NCBI GenBank assembly: GCA_014803985.1
Contig: JAAVAO010000051.1
Span: forward strand, 1-64,000
From: Treponema sp.
Lineage (GTDB): Bacteria > Spirochaetota > Spirochaetia > Treponematales > Treponemataceae
Direction: 5' to 3'
DNA length: 64,000 nt
Part shown: piece by piece, positions 26,600-35,424 of the stretch
Numbering within the stretch: position 1 is the first letter of the stretch
Layout: each line of letters opens with the position of its first letter
Program-made: the position numbers and the translations under genes
Notes under the pieces: model-generated
The model's input: the letters and a program-made list of their open reading frames with translations, nothing else
Database searches by the model: none
Told to the model about the DNA's origin: nothing

Positions 26600-27325
26600 A
26601 TGAAAACACGCTCCGCGATTTTTGCCACTTTGTTTGTTTTTTGCAGCGTCTTTTCAGCAGCATCGGCTTTTGCGGAAAATCAATTTTGTTTGCGAATGGG
26701 AAATGGTGGTGGCACGGGCTTTGTAGATTCAGGGCCAGACATTTCACTTGTGTATGAGTATAGTAAGCACTTTTTCCATACTGGCGGTGGAATTCAGTAT
26801 AATGCCGGAGACATCAATTTGACGGGGCATTTTCTCTTTGATTTGAATGCACAGGCAAGACGGCTTCGGTGGACGCTTTCCGCAGGCCTTTTGCATCATA
26901 TTGGCATTCCCGAAAAGGAAATTGTTAGGCAGGATATTTTTCTGTGCCTTGCGCCAAAACTTATGATTTTTCCTTCGCACACAGAAATCCAGCTTTTCGG
27001 TGGAGCAGGGGGAGCGGCAATGACGCTTCACGGAGTTGTAAAAAGGGCGATGACATTTTGGGATTTCAACGTGTTTTTCGGGTTCTCGATTTTGCAACAG
27101 GTGGGAATTGTTCGCTTTTTTTGCTCGCTGGCAACGTGTGAATATTTTCGTTATGACTTTCCATGCATTCCCCGGATTTCCACAGGAATGGACATTCTCT
27201 GCACTAAATCATGGACGATCGGCTATGCGGTTGTTTTTCAGTTTTCTGAATTTGAGGCAAATTGCCATAATACTTTCTTCACCGATTTTTATCTTCAGGC
27301 GGCTTTGAAATATGTATGTAATTAA
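26600..27325 (+). CDS. Predicted exported, possibly outer-membrane, protein
   Basis: The 241-residue protein starts at ATG 26600 with GGGGGA nine bases upstream. A cleavable signal peptide ends near SAASAFAEN. The mature part is rich in Gly and aromatics with alternating hydrophobic residues (e.g. HFFHTGGGIQYNAGDINLTGHFLFDL), which suggests a small beta-barrel. It has no recognisable family. It overlaps the phosphoesterase lipoprotein gene by 14 nt, and both follow the XRE operator. Confidence 0.65.
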   Translation: MKTRSAIFATLFVFCSVFSAASAFAENQFCLRMGNGGGTGFVDSGPDISLVYEYSKHFFHTGGGIQYNAGDINLTGHFLFDLNAQARRLRWTLSAGLLHHIGIPEKEIVRQDIFLCLAPKLMIFPSHTEIQLFGGAGGAAMTLHGVVKRAMTFWDFNVFFGFSILQQVGIVRFFCSLATCEYFRYDFPCIPRISTGMDILCTKSWTIGYAVVFQFSEFEANCHNTFFTDFYLQAALKYVCN

Positions 27326-28151
27326 ATCAGTAAAAGAAATGGCGGCAATTATGTTCGCAATGCTGGCAATTGCCTGCACGTCTGATGGAACTCTAACGAA
27401 CAATTTATTTTCCGTTGTGGAGCGTGCAACAGAATGCAAGCAGTTTGATGCAGATTTTTCAGAAGCGTATACAGCGGTGGTCATTTCCGATCTGCATTTT
27501 GGAGGCGATCGCAAACGGTTGCCCGAAAAATATTACCAATGGCTGGACGAAATCCCGCAGGATCAAAAACCACGATTGTGCCTTGTACTTGGAGACATTG
27601 CGAATAAAGGGTTGCAAAGCGAGTACGAATTATACAATGCATTCATCCAAGATATGCGAGCGCGTGGAATGGAAGTCTACGGAGTTTTGGGAAATCACGA
27701 TGTTTTTGAAAGCGGAGATTTTGGAAGGAACTATCTTTCTTCCGTAGAGCCGCATGCGGCATGTTATTCCGTGCGAACGCCTCGCCTGTCCTATTATTTC
27801 ATTGACACAGCAGACAATTTTGTTGGGCAGTCGCAGTATTTTGCGCTGGAATCGCACGTTAAAGCAGATTCAAATCCCAAAATAATTTTATCGCATGCTC
27901 CATTGTATGCGCCTACATCACTCTATTACCGCATGAAAAATTCCGTTGAACAAGCGAGACTGCTTTCCTTGTTCTCAAAAAACAATGTTCGTCTGTTTCT
28001 GTGCGGTCATTTACACGAACATCATAGGTATGACATGGGGGCGTTTGAAGAGATCATCGTCAGCACAGTAAAGGATGGCAGTTGGGGAATTCTTACGATA
28101 GATGAATTTGACGGAAAATTTCAGTACGAACATATATCGCCCAAAAATTAG
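27312..28151 (+). CDS. Calcineurin-like metallophosphoesterase lipoprotein
   Basis: The 279-residue protein has a lipoprotein signal ending MLAIACTSD. The metallophosphoesterase motifs appear in order: SDLHFGGD (about 59), LGDIANKG (about 94), YGVLGNHDVFE (about 124), SHAPLYAP (about 195) and CGHLHEHHR (about 234). These supply the di-metal ligands, so the active site looks intact. It should act outside the cytoplasm on phosphoesters such as nucleotides, lipids or teichoic-type polymers. It overlaps the preceding exported-protein gene and is likely translated with it. Confidence 0.88.
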   Translation: MYVIKSVKEMAAIMFAMLAIACTSDGTLTNNLFSVVERATECKQFDADFSEAYTAVVISDLHFGGDRKRLPEKYYQWLDEIPQDQKPRLCLVLGDIANKGLQSEYELYNAFIQDMRARGMEVYGVLGNHDVFESGDFGRNYLSSVEPHAACYSVRTPRLSYYFIDTADNFVGQSQYFALESHVKADSNPKIILSHAPLYAPTSLYYRMKNSVEQARLLSLFSKNNVRLFLCGHLHEHHRYDMGAFEEIIVSTVKDGSWGILTIDEFDGKFQYEHISPKN

Positions 28152-28488
28152 TTTATCGCAACGTACAAAATTTTTCAGGTGAAAAAAATGTAAATTATTT
28201 TCTCGCACATCCATTTTGCAAATATATGTCTGCCAGCACAGGTGCGTCCATCGCTTTCACAACAGAAATGATTTATGGGGGCAAGCAAACATTGCGGCGG
28301 TCTTGAATTTGCAATAGATAAGCAAATTTTTTATTTCTTTTATTTTCAATCTGTGTATTTCAGCATATCGAAAATATATAAAAACGATGGAAAATTTTAT
28401 ATTTTTTTACATTTTGATGAAAAATATGTTATACTATAAGAGTTATTTTTAACTTCCAAAGTTTAAGTGGCGCGTAATAGGAGTTTTT
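28152..28488 (+). promoter_or_regulatory. AT-rich intergenic region with promoter
   Basis: In this 337-bp gap TTACAT (28407-28412), a 17-bp spacer and TATACT (28430-28435) form a likely promoter for the glycosidase-like gene. The upstream 250 bp are strongly AT-rich with A/T runs, possibly curved. I see no gene or RNA. Confidence 0.55.
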
Positions 28489-29919
28489 GTGAACAAACAC
28501 GATTTCCCCAAAATCCATTTTTATGATCAGGATTTTGTCGATGTTTATAATAAGTCTTGGAATATGCTTTTTGATTGTTGGGTTAATCCTGAAACAGGCG
28601 AAAAAGCGCAAGATGGTTATTTTCTTTATTCTGAAAGCGATAGACTTGTTATAGATCAGTTTGAATCTATATTCTCATCTTTTTTTCTAGTGTATTCCAA
28701 TAGAAATTTTGATGCGACAAAAAATATTGACTATCTGTATGCTCGACAGGAAGAGAATGGTGCTATTCGTTGGAAATATGATGCAAAAACAAATGAGCCG
28801 ATTTTTTTTCAAGAAAACCCCGATGGCATAGGACTTCCTCTTTTTGCATGGGCGGAATTCAATTTGTATCACAAAACGGGGAACAAAAAGCGTATAAAAG
28901 AAGTTGTGCCGATTTTGCAAAAACACATGGAATGGATAGAAGCCAATTTCAAGCAGGAAAATGGTCTTTATTCCGTTCCACATTGTGCGTCAACTATGAT
29001 GAATTCTCCGCGAGACGGTACGTTTTACCCCGTTGACTTTAATGCGGCGATGGCAATAAACGCATCTCACATGTCTGCGTTAGGCGATATTCTCAATGAC
29101 AAGGATTTGAGTTTCCAATATCGCCGCTTATATTTTTCGATAAAAACGCGTGTAAACTCTATGATGTGGGATGGCGAAACAGGATTTTACCATGATCTTG
29201 ATAAAGATGGAAAACGGCTTTCAGAAAAAACAATTGCAGGATTTTGGCCGCTCCTTGCTGAAATTCCAAGCGCAGATAAATCAGAGCAGTTAGTTGCTCA
29301 TTTAATAAACCCCAATACTTTTGGGACTTACCATCCGTTTCCAACTCTTTCGGCAGATAGTCCGCATTTTGATAAAAGAGGCGAAGGATTCTGTGGAAGC
29401 GTGTTTCCCGCTCTCAATTTTATGGTGATAAAGGGGCTTGAAAAATACCAACAGTATGAACTTGCAAGGGAATGCTCTCTTCGCCATCTTTTTTCTGTTT
29501 TTGAATGTCTTGTTCCGAAAGAAGAAGATAAAAAGGGCGATATTTATGAGGCATATAGTCCATGCGATGAAGAAAAGGCTGTGTGGACTGCTGTTCCGCA
29601 ATTTCCGCGTTCACATTTTATTGCCGGTGTGGGGCTTTCTACAATAGCTTTGATGATTGAAAATGTAATAGGGCTTTCGATAAGTCTTCCGAGAAAAACC
29701 GTTGATTGGATTATTCCAGATCTTGGAGCGATGGGAATTGAAAGACTTTCTCTCAAACGCAATTTGATTACAATTTTGAGCAATAAGAGTGATAGAGGCT
29801 GGGAAATCCAAATGGAAAGTGAAAAACTCTATTACTTTACGATAAATATTCTTGGGCAGACAAAGAAAACGCTGCCTATTCCATCGGGAAAATGTTCAAT
29901 GTTGATAGATAAACTCTAA
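28489..29919 (+). CDS. Trehalase/GH63-like (alpha/alpha)6-barrel glycosidase with altered catalytic motif
   Basis: Translation starts at GTG 28489 after TAGGAG. The 476-residue protein resembles the six-hairpin glycosidases of the GH37/GH63/mannosylglycerate-hydrolase type (NPDGIGLPLFAWAEF, MWDGETGFYHDL, RGEGFCGSVFPALNFM, SHFIAGVGLSTIAL). The region where the family usually has SGxDNSPR reads STMMNSPR (about 168-175), so the general-acid Asp appears to be Met. The likely base Glu is kept in IYEAYSP (about 350). It may therefore be a binding protein, or have another chemistry. It is 13 bp upstream of ppx. Confidence 0.75.
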   Translation: MNKHDFPKIHFYDQDFVDVYNKSWNMLFDCWVNPETGEKAQDGYFLYSESDRLVIDQFESIFSSFFLVYSNRNFDATKNIDYLYARQEENGAIRWKYDAKTNEPIFFQENPDGIGLPLFAWAEFNLYHKTGNKKRIKEVVPILQKHMEWIEANFKQENGLYSVPHCASTMMNSPRDGTFYPVDFNAAMAINASHMSALGDILNDKDLSFQYRRLYFSIKTRVNSMMWDGETGFYHDLDKDGKRLSEKTIAGFWPLLAEIPSADKSEQLVAHLINPNTFGTYHPFPTLSADSPHFDKRGEGFCGSVFPALNFMVIKGLEKYQQYELARECSLRHLFSVFECLVPKEEDKKGDIYEAYSPCDEEKAVWTAVPQFPRSHFIAGVGLSTIALMIENVIGLSISLPRKTVDWIIPDLGAMGIERLSLKRNLITILSNKSDRGWEIQMESEKLYYFTINILGQTKKTLPIPSGKCSMLIDKL

Positions 29920-29932
29920 ATTGGAGACGATT

Positions 29933-31462
29933 ATGGCGACACCAGATGCAGTGATTGAAATCGGCTCAACAGGTGTTCGCCTGTTGGTTGCAGAGTTCAC
30001 CGCTGACAAAAAACGAAATGTTCTCGACCGTGCAGAAATACCGCTTGCTCTTGGGCGTGATGTATTTACCGAAGGAACTATTAGCCGTGAAACGCAGTCG
30101 GTTTTGCTTAATATACTTTTAAGATGCAAGGAGCATTTATCAAGTTGGGGGATAATGCCAGAGCAAACGTCTGTCATTGCAACAAGTGCATTTCGTGAGG
30201 CGAATAATCGTGATCCTGTGATGGATAAAATCTATATTGCAACTGGTTTTAGAATAAATGTAATTGACGGAATCGAAGAGAACAGACTTATGTATCTTGC
30301 AGTCCTTGACACGTTGAAAGAGGAGGACGCATCTTTACGCGCGGAAGATACGGTTATTCTTGAAGTTGGCGGTGGTTCTACAGAAATGATGCTCATGAAA
30401 AAAGGCAAGATGGCTGGAGCGCATAGTTTTAGACTGGGAACGGTTCGTCTTGAGTCAAAGATGAGAGCGCATGCGGAATCTCTTTCCGATGTGAAGCGAT
30501 ACATAGAAGAATTTACAACAGATACAAAAGGTTCTCTCGAAAGTGAGTTGAATATTTCACAAGTAAAACAGTTTATTGCGGTTGGTTCTGATGCCACGCT
30601 TGTAGCAATACATGTTGGGAAGCCAATATCAACTTTTCTGTGGGAAATAGGGCGCATCGAATTTGAAAATTTTGTGAACGAGGTGCAGGAGTATTCAATT
30701 GATGAATGTGTTGCGCGCTTTAAACTTTCATACAATGATGCACAAACCCTTCATGTGAGCCTTTTGATTTATAAAATGTTTATTCAGTTTACCAATGTGC
30801 AAACTATTATCGTTCCTGAAACGTCCATTCGCGATGGGCTTATAATTAGCAAGACGGAAGAGCACGGAAAAGGTCTGCATGAGGAATTTCATCAACAGAC
30901 TATTGCTTCGGCGTTTAGTTTGCTTAGAAAATATCACGGAGATGAAATTCACGCAAAGCGAGTGCGGGAATATTGCATAAAATTCTATACTTTTTTAGAG
31001 GATGAACTTTCTCTTGGCAATCGCGCACTTCTTTTGCTTGAAGTTTCAGCAATTTTGCATGATATTGGTATTTTTATTCTTATGGATGAGCATAATCTCC
31101 ACTCTGAATATATAATTCGACATTCGGAAATTTTCGGGATAACGCATACTGAAAACATAATACTTTCGATTATTGCGCGTTATCATCGAGGTAAAAGGCA
31201 ACCTCAAGAAAGCGAGCATTTTCAGATTCTTGCAAGAAGTGATAGAATGATGATTTTGAAACTCACTGCAATTTTAAGGATCGCAGATGCGCTTGACAGA
31301 AGTCATGGAAAATCATTTTCTGATTTTACTCTGAAAAAAGAAAATGACGCGCTTGTAGTGCGCACAAAGGGGAGTAAGAATGTTGCCCTTGAACGATTTG
31401 CGCTTACGGAAAAAGGAGATCTTTTTGAATCCATATTCGGCTATAAACTAGTGCTTTTATAG
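29933..31462 (+). CDS. ppx: Ppx/GppA exopolyphosphatase/guanosine pentaphosphatase with HD domain
   Basis: The enzyme releases phosphate from polyphosphate ends or converts pppGpp to ppGpp. ATG 29933 has GGAG seven bases upstream and gives 509 residues, the long form. The ASKHA fold has EIGSTGVRLLVAEF near the start, TSAFREANNR (about 88) and LEVGGGSTEMMLM (about 147). The C-terminal HD-like domain contains ILHDIGIFI and ARYHRG. Co-transcription with the upstream glycosidase-like gene is likely; ppk follows after structured DNA. Which substrate is preferred cannot be read from sequence. Confidence 0.92.
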   Translation: MATPDAVIEIGSTGVRLLVAEFTADKKRNVLDRAEIPLALGRDVFTEGTISRETQSVLLNILLRCKEHLSSWGIMPEQTSVIATSAFREANNRDPVMDKIYIATGFRINVIDGIEENRLMYLAVLDTLKEEDASLRAEDTVILEVGGGSTEMMLMKKGKMAGAHSFRLGTVRLESKMRAHAESLSDVKRYIEEFTTDTKGSLESELNISQVKQFIAVGSDATLVAIHVGKPISTFLWEIGRIEFENFVNEVQEYSIDECVARFKLSYNDAQTLHVSLLIYKMFIQFTNVQTIIVPETSIRDGLIISKTEEHGKGLHEEFHQQTIASAFSLLRKYHGDEIHAKRVREYCIKFYTFLEDELSLGNRALLLLEVSAILHDIGIFILMDEHNLHSEYIIRHSEIFGITHTENIILSIIARYHRGKRQPQESEHFQILARSDRMMILKLTAILRIADALDRSHGKSFSDFTLKKENDALVVRTKGSKNVALERFALTEKGDLFESIFGYKLVLL

Positions 31463-31487
31463 CTTGTGCAATTATAGGAGAAGGGGT

Positions 31488-31604
31488 AAAAAGCAGTTGT
31501 TTATCTTCGCAAGATTTCAGGGAAGCTTGCATATCAACTGCTGCTTTTTATTAAGAAGCAGCATAAAAACACAGTTAAAATTTGAAACTTTTGATTGTGT
31601 TTTT
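31488..31604 (+). promoter_or_regulatory. Two hairpins in the ppx-ppk spacer
   Basis: AAAAAGCAG (31488-31496) pairs with CTGCTTTTT (31541-31549); an alternative uses CAGTTG with CAACTG. AAAAACACA (31565-31573) pairs with TGTGTTTTT (31596-31604), whose 3' arm ends three bases before the ppk GGAGG. The first looks like the ppx terminator. The second could control ppk expression. Confidence 0.5.
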
Positions 31605-31617
31605 ACTGGAGGAAAGA

Positions 31618-33741
31618 ATGGAAACACGATATTTTAACCGCGAACTTTCATGGATTGAATTCAATGGGCGCGTTTTGCATCAAGCGTTGCGAAAAGAATT
31701 GCCGCTTATGGAGCGTCTCCAGTTTATTTCAATTGTTACGAGCAACTTTGACGAGTTTTTTCAAGTGAGGGTTGCCTCTATTAAACGAAGAAAGAGGGAG
31801 TCGCCCACAAAAGTTGACACCTCAGGATTTACTCCAGAAATACTTTTGCAAAAAATTTCAACGAATGTACATAAAATTACACAAGAACAGTATGATTGTC
31901 TTTTTAATGACATACTTCCTGAATTTGCCGCAAAAAAGATCATGTATGTAAAGCCATTTGATTTTACACCTGAACAGGCAGTGTATGCACAGGATTTCTT
32001 TAGGACGGAAGTATTTCCACTGCTCACGCCTTTGAGAACAGATACGGAAATTTTTCCAAATATAAACAATCTTTCGCAATATGTGGCATTTCTTTTAAAG
32101 CCGATTTCAGGCATTAAAAGTGCAAACGAAATATTAAAAGGCAAGGATGATTCTCCGCGCATTTCTTTGGTTCAAATTCCCTCTGGATTGCAACATATAG
32201 TGTGGCTTCCATCTTTCAAAGGAACAAAGCAGTTTGCGCTTGTGGAGGATATAATCGCACATTATGGAACACAGCTTTTTCATGGGTTTGCGGTGGAAGA
32301 AACTTTGATTTTAAAAATTGCGCGTGATGCTGATTTTGCCGTTGATGAGAATTCGGGCAACAATTTTATTCACGAAATGGAAAAAGTTTTAGTTCAAAGA
32401 AAGTCTTCTTTTGCCGTGCGACTTACTTGCAATACAACAAGCCATTCAATTTTGAATTTTTTGCGGGATAAATTGGATCTTTCAGAAGAGGATGTGTATG
32501 TTGTTGATGATATTGTTGATCCACAGGTTTTAATGGAGTTAAGAGAAATTGATGAGTCTTCAAAATTAAGTTTCCCGGTATGGCAGCATTTTTATCCATT
32601 AAGCCTGCCTCAAGACGATCCGTATTGGGATATTTTAAAGCAGCGTGATATTCTTTTGCATTTGCCGTATGAGTCTTACGAACCAGTGGTAAAATTTATA
32701 TCGGACGCCGCCGATGATAAGGATGTTCTTGCGATAAAGATGACGCTCTACCGCACAGGGCGAGACTCTCCGATTGTCAGCGCATTGGAACGGGCGGCGC
32801 AGAATGGCAAGCAAGTCGTTGTTTTGGTTGAATTGAAGGCGCGCTTTGACGAAGAAAGAAACATTGCGTGGGCCAATGAACTTGAAAATGCAGGGGTTAC
32901 TGTAATATATGGACTTGTAAATTTAAAGGTGCATGCAAAGATTGCAATGATAATGCGCCGCGAAAGTGATACAGTCCGAAGATATGTGCATATTGCCACA
33001 GGAAATTACAATCCAAAAACAGCAAAACTATACTCCGACCTTTCGCTTTTCACTTCAAACTATGAAATTGTAAATGACGCAACGCAGTTTTTTAATCTTG
33101 TAACGGGATACTCTGTTTTGCAGACGATGAAGCAATTTGGAATGGCTCCCGTCACATTGAAGCAGCGTCTTTTAACGATGATTCAACGAGAAATTGACAG
33201 AAGCGATGAGGATCATCAAGGTCTTATTATTGCAAAAATGAATTCTCTAACCCATGAAGAGGTGATAGATGCCCTTTACAAGGCAAGTCAAGCAGGTGTA
33301 AAAGTGCTTTTGAATGTGAGGGGAATTTGTATGCTTGTTCCTGGAGTAAAGGGAATGAGCGAAAATATAGAAGTTGTTTCCATCGTTGACCGTTATTTGG
33401 AGCATTCTCGTATTTTTTATTTCCAAAATGGTGGTTCTCATGAAATTTATCTTTCAAGTGCAGACTGGATGAGTCGAAATCTTGACAGGCGCATTGAGTT
33501 GATGTTTCCGATTTTAGACAAACAGGTTTTTGACGAGGTAAAATCAATTTTGGATATATATTTTAAAGACAATGTAAATGCCATGCGGTTAATGGCGGAC
33601 GGCAGTTGGATTCCTGTGGAACGTAAAAAAGATGAAGAAAAATTTCGCGCTCAAGAAGAGTTGTACAAGATTTATAAAAAAAGAAACGGGGGAATCAAAA
33701 AACGATCGAAAATTCAGTTTGAAGTGCGGAGAAAGGACTAG
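31618..33741 (+). CDS. ppk: Polyphosphate kinase 1
   Basis: PPK1 reversibly makes polyphosphate from ATP. The ATG at 31618 follows GGAGG; length is 707 residues. The N domain starts RYFNRELSWIEFNGRVLHQA, and the head domain follows. The catalytic PLD-like C1 domain carries the autophosphorylated His in NLKVHAKIAMIMRR (about 442) followed by YVHIATGNYNPKTAKLYSDL. The second PLD-like site is LEHSRIFYFQNGG (about 598). Pairing with ppx puts synthesis and breakdown of polyphosphate in one locus. Confidence 0.96.
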   Translation: METRYFNRELSWIEFNGRVLHQALRKELPLMERLQFISIVTSNFDEFFQVRVASIKRRKRESPTKVDTSGFTPEILLQKISTNVHKITQEQYDCLFNDILPEFAAKKIMYVKPFDFTPEQAVYAQDFFRTEVFPLLTPLRTDTEIFPNINNLSQYVAFLLKPISGIKSANEILKGKDDSPRISLVQIPSGLQHIVWLPSFKGTKQFALVEDIIAHYGTQLFHGFAVEETLILKIARDADFAVDENSGNNFIHEMEKVLVQRKSSFAVRLTCNTTSHSILNFLRDKLDLSEEDVYVVDDIVDPQVLMELREIDESSKLSFPVWQHFYPLSLPQDDPYWDILKQRDILLHLPYESYEPVVKFISDAADDKDVLAIKMTLYRTGRDSPIVSALERAAQNGKQVVVLVELKARFDEERNIAWANELENAGVTVIYGLVNLKVHAKIAMIMRRESDTVRRYVHIATGNYNPKTAKLYSDLSLFTSNYEIVNDATQFFNLVTGYSVLQTMKQFGMAPVTLKQRLLTMIQREIDRSDEDHQGLIIAKMNSLTHEEVIDALYKASQAGVKVLLNVRGICMLVPGVKGMSENIEVVSIVDRYLEHSRIFYFQNGGSHEIYLSSADWMSRNLDRRIELMFPILDKQVFDEVKSILDIYFKDNVNAMRLMADGSWIPVERKKDEEKFRAQEELYKIYKKRNGGIKKRSKIQFEVRRKD

Positions 33742-33837
33742 TCTTCTAACGTAAAATTATTGGTGCGAGAATGTGCATTAGGTGTAACTAAAAACGAGGG
33801 ATAGCCGTGTTGTCAACTGCTTTTTATGGGGGAATGT

Positions 33838-35406
33838 ATGCTGACAGTTGAAACGAGAATAAAAATTCCGTTCCTTTGGGGAAAGGATGTATTTTGCAAA
33901 AAAAATTGGTCTCAAGTCAATTTTATTGTCGGTCCAAACGGCACGGGAAAAACCTTTCTTTCAGAAGGGATTGCAAAAGCCTTTAAAAGCAGGGGATATA
34001 GTGTTTCGTTTTTGCGTTCAGAGCGTACAATATCACCAAATCAGGCGGGTCAAGATGTTGATGCAATGCCAGTAGATCCATTGTTCTTGCTCCAAAATAA
34101 TGAAAAAATTCGCTTGAAAATTGAAAAGATTCTTTCAAGCGTTTTTGGAAAAACAATACGCTTTGAAAAACAGGGAGATGCATTCATTCCGATTGTGGTC
34201 AATAAATTGCGAAATGTTGAATATGGATTGCATCAACGGGAGTGCCATGGACTGAAGGAAATAATCACGCTTTTAGTTTTTTTGTATAGCGAAAATTCTT
34301 CCTGTTTAATTATCGATGAACCAGAATTGCATCTTCATCCGCAGTTTCAGCAATTTTTTATGAACGAAATACGCACTTTATCCAAACAAAATCCAAGACG
34401 CGTATTCTTTTTGATAACCCATTCGCCGTATTTTATTGACTTGCGCTTTGCAGAGGATTTGCTAGGCGTTGTTGTGTGTCATATAAATAGCATCCCGACC
34501 TATATAGATTTTCTTGATGCTGCCGACAAAGCGTTAATTCGTCGATTTCTACCGCGCTTTAATAGTTATCACAAACAGTTTTTCTTTAGCGACAATCAAA
34601 TCTTTGTTGAGGGATATACAGACCAGCAGATGTTGACATATCTTCTTGCTTCTTTTAAAAACCGTGAGAATTTTGCAGGAACGGGAATTATTGATGTTGG
34701 CGGAAAGGACGAACTGGGGGTGTTTCTAAAGGTTTGCTCGTTATTAGGAACAGATTGCCGGATTGTTACAGATTTAGACAGCCTTTTTTGCGGAAAATTG
34801 CGTGAGGTTGTGTTTGAAGATTCTCGTATTGCTTTGTGGCTTGAAAAACAAAGAGAAAAGCAGAAAGCGTTCTTTCACTCTTTGTTTACAATGAAAAAAT
34901 CAGGAAGTACTATTACATTAAAAATGCTTGTAAACCGCCTCGAAGAATATCTTATCAAAGTTGGCGAATGTATGTCTACACTGGACGTTTTGGGTGACAA
35001 AGAAATAGATGAATTTGCAGAAAAAGTGCATGTACTTTATAACAAATATGCAAATCCAGAGGGATTGGATACTTTCAAAACGGTAGTTCTTATCGGAATA
35101 ATGCGTTTAAAAAGTCGCCTTGCGGATATTTTTCCTGTTCCTCTTGCAAAGGATTTGTTCACAATGATAAATCTTGCGAATTTGATTTTTGCAGCATTTG
35201 AAAGTGTGCGGGTGTATATTCTTCCCAATGGCTGCATAGAACACTATTACACCCAATCAAAAGTACGGTATATGCCGATTTCAGCAAAAGACAGACTTTT
35301 TCACACAGAATTGACACATTTAATAGGCGCAAGTCCTGCAAGATTGCAAAAAGAGTATCCCGCCCTCGTGTCAATTCTGTATCGTGCGTGTTTAAGAGAG
35401 GTATAA
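33838..35406 (+). CDS. OLD-like ATPase with C-terminal TOPRIM domain
   Basis: The 522-residue protein has an ABC/SMC-like ATPase domain: Walker A GPNGTGKT (about 30-37), a signature-like HGLKEIITLL, Walker B and neighbours LIIDEPELHLHP (about 158-169) and ITHSPYFID. A TOPRIM-like domain follows: FVEGYTDQQ (about 255), DVGGKDE (about 281) and VTDLDSLF (about 305). This layout matches overcoming-lysogenization-defect (OLD) nucleases and the GajA/PARIS-type defence ATPases. No helicase or second component is adjacent, so it looks like a stand-alone class-1-type OLD. ATG 33838 follows GGGGGA closely; ATG 33826 is an in-frame alternative. It converges with pheS across 18 bp. Confidence 0.83.
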   Translation: MLTVETRIKIPFLWGKDVFCKKNWSQVNFIVGPNGTGKTFLSEGIAKAFKSRGYSVSFLRSERTISPNQAGQDVDAMPVDPLFLLQNNEKIRLKIEKILSSVFGKTIRFEKQGDAFIPIVVNKLRNVEYGLHQRECHGLKEIITLLVFLYSENSSCLIIDEPELHLHPQFQQFFMNEIRTLSKQNPRRVFFLITHSPYFIDLRFAEDLLGVVVCHINSIPTYIDFLDAADKALIRRFLPRFNSYHKQFFFSDNQIFVEGYTDQQMLTYLLASFKNRENFAGTGIIDVGGKDELGVFLKVCSLLGTDCRIVTDLDSLFCGKLREVVFEDSRIALWLEKQREKQKAFFHSLFTMKKSGSTITLKMLVNRLEEYLIKVGECMSTLDVLGDKEIDEFAEKVHVLYNKYANPEGLDTFKTVVLIGIMRLKSRLADIFPVPLAKDLFTMINLANLIFAAFESVRVYILPNGCIEHYYTQSKVRYMPISAKDRLFHTELTHLIGASPARLQKEYPALVSILYRACLREV

Positions 35407-35424
35407 ACGCTCAAGTTTAACTGT

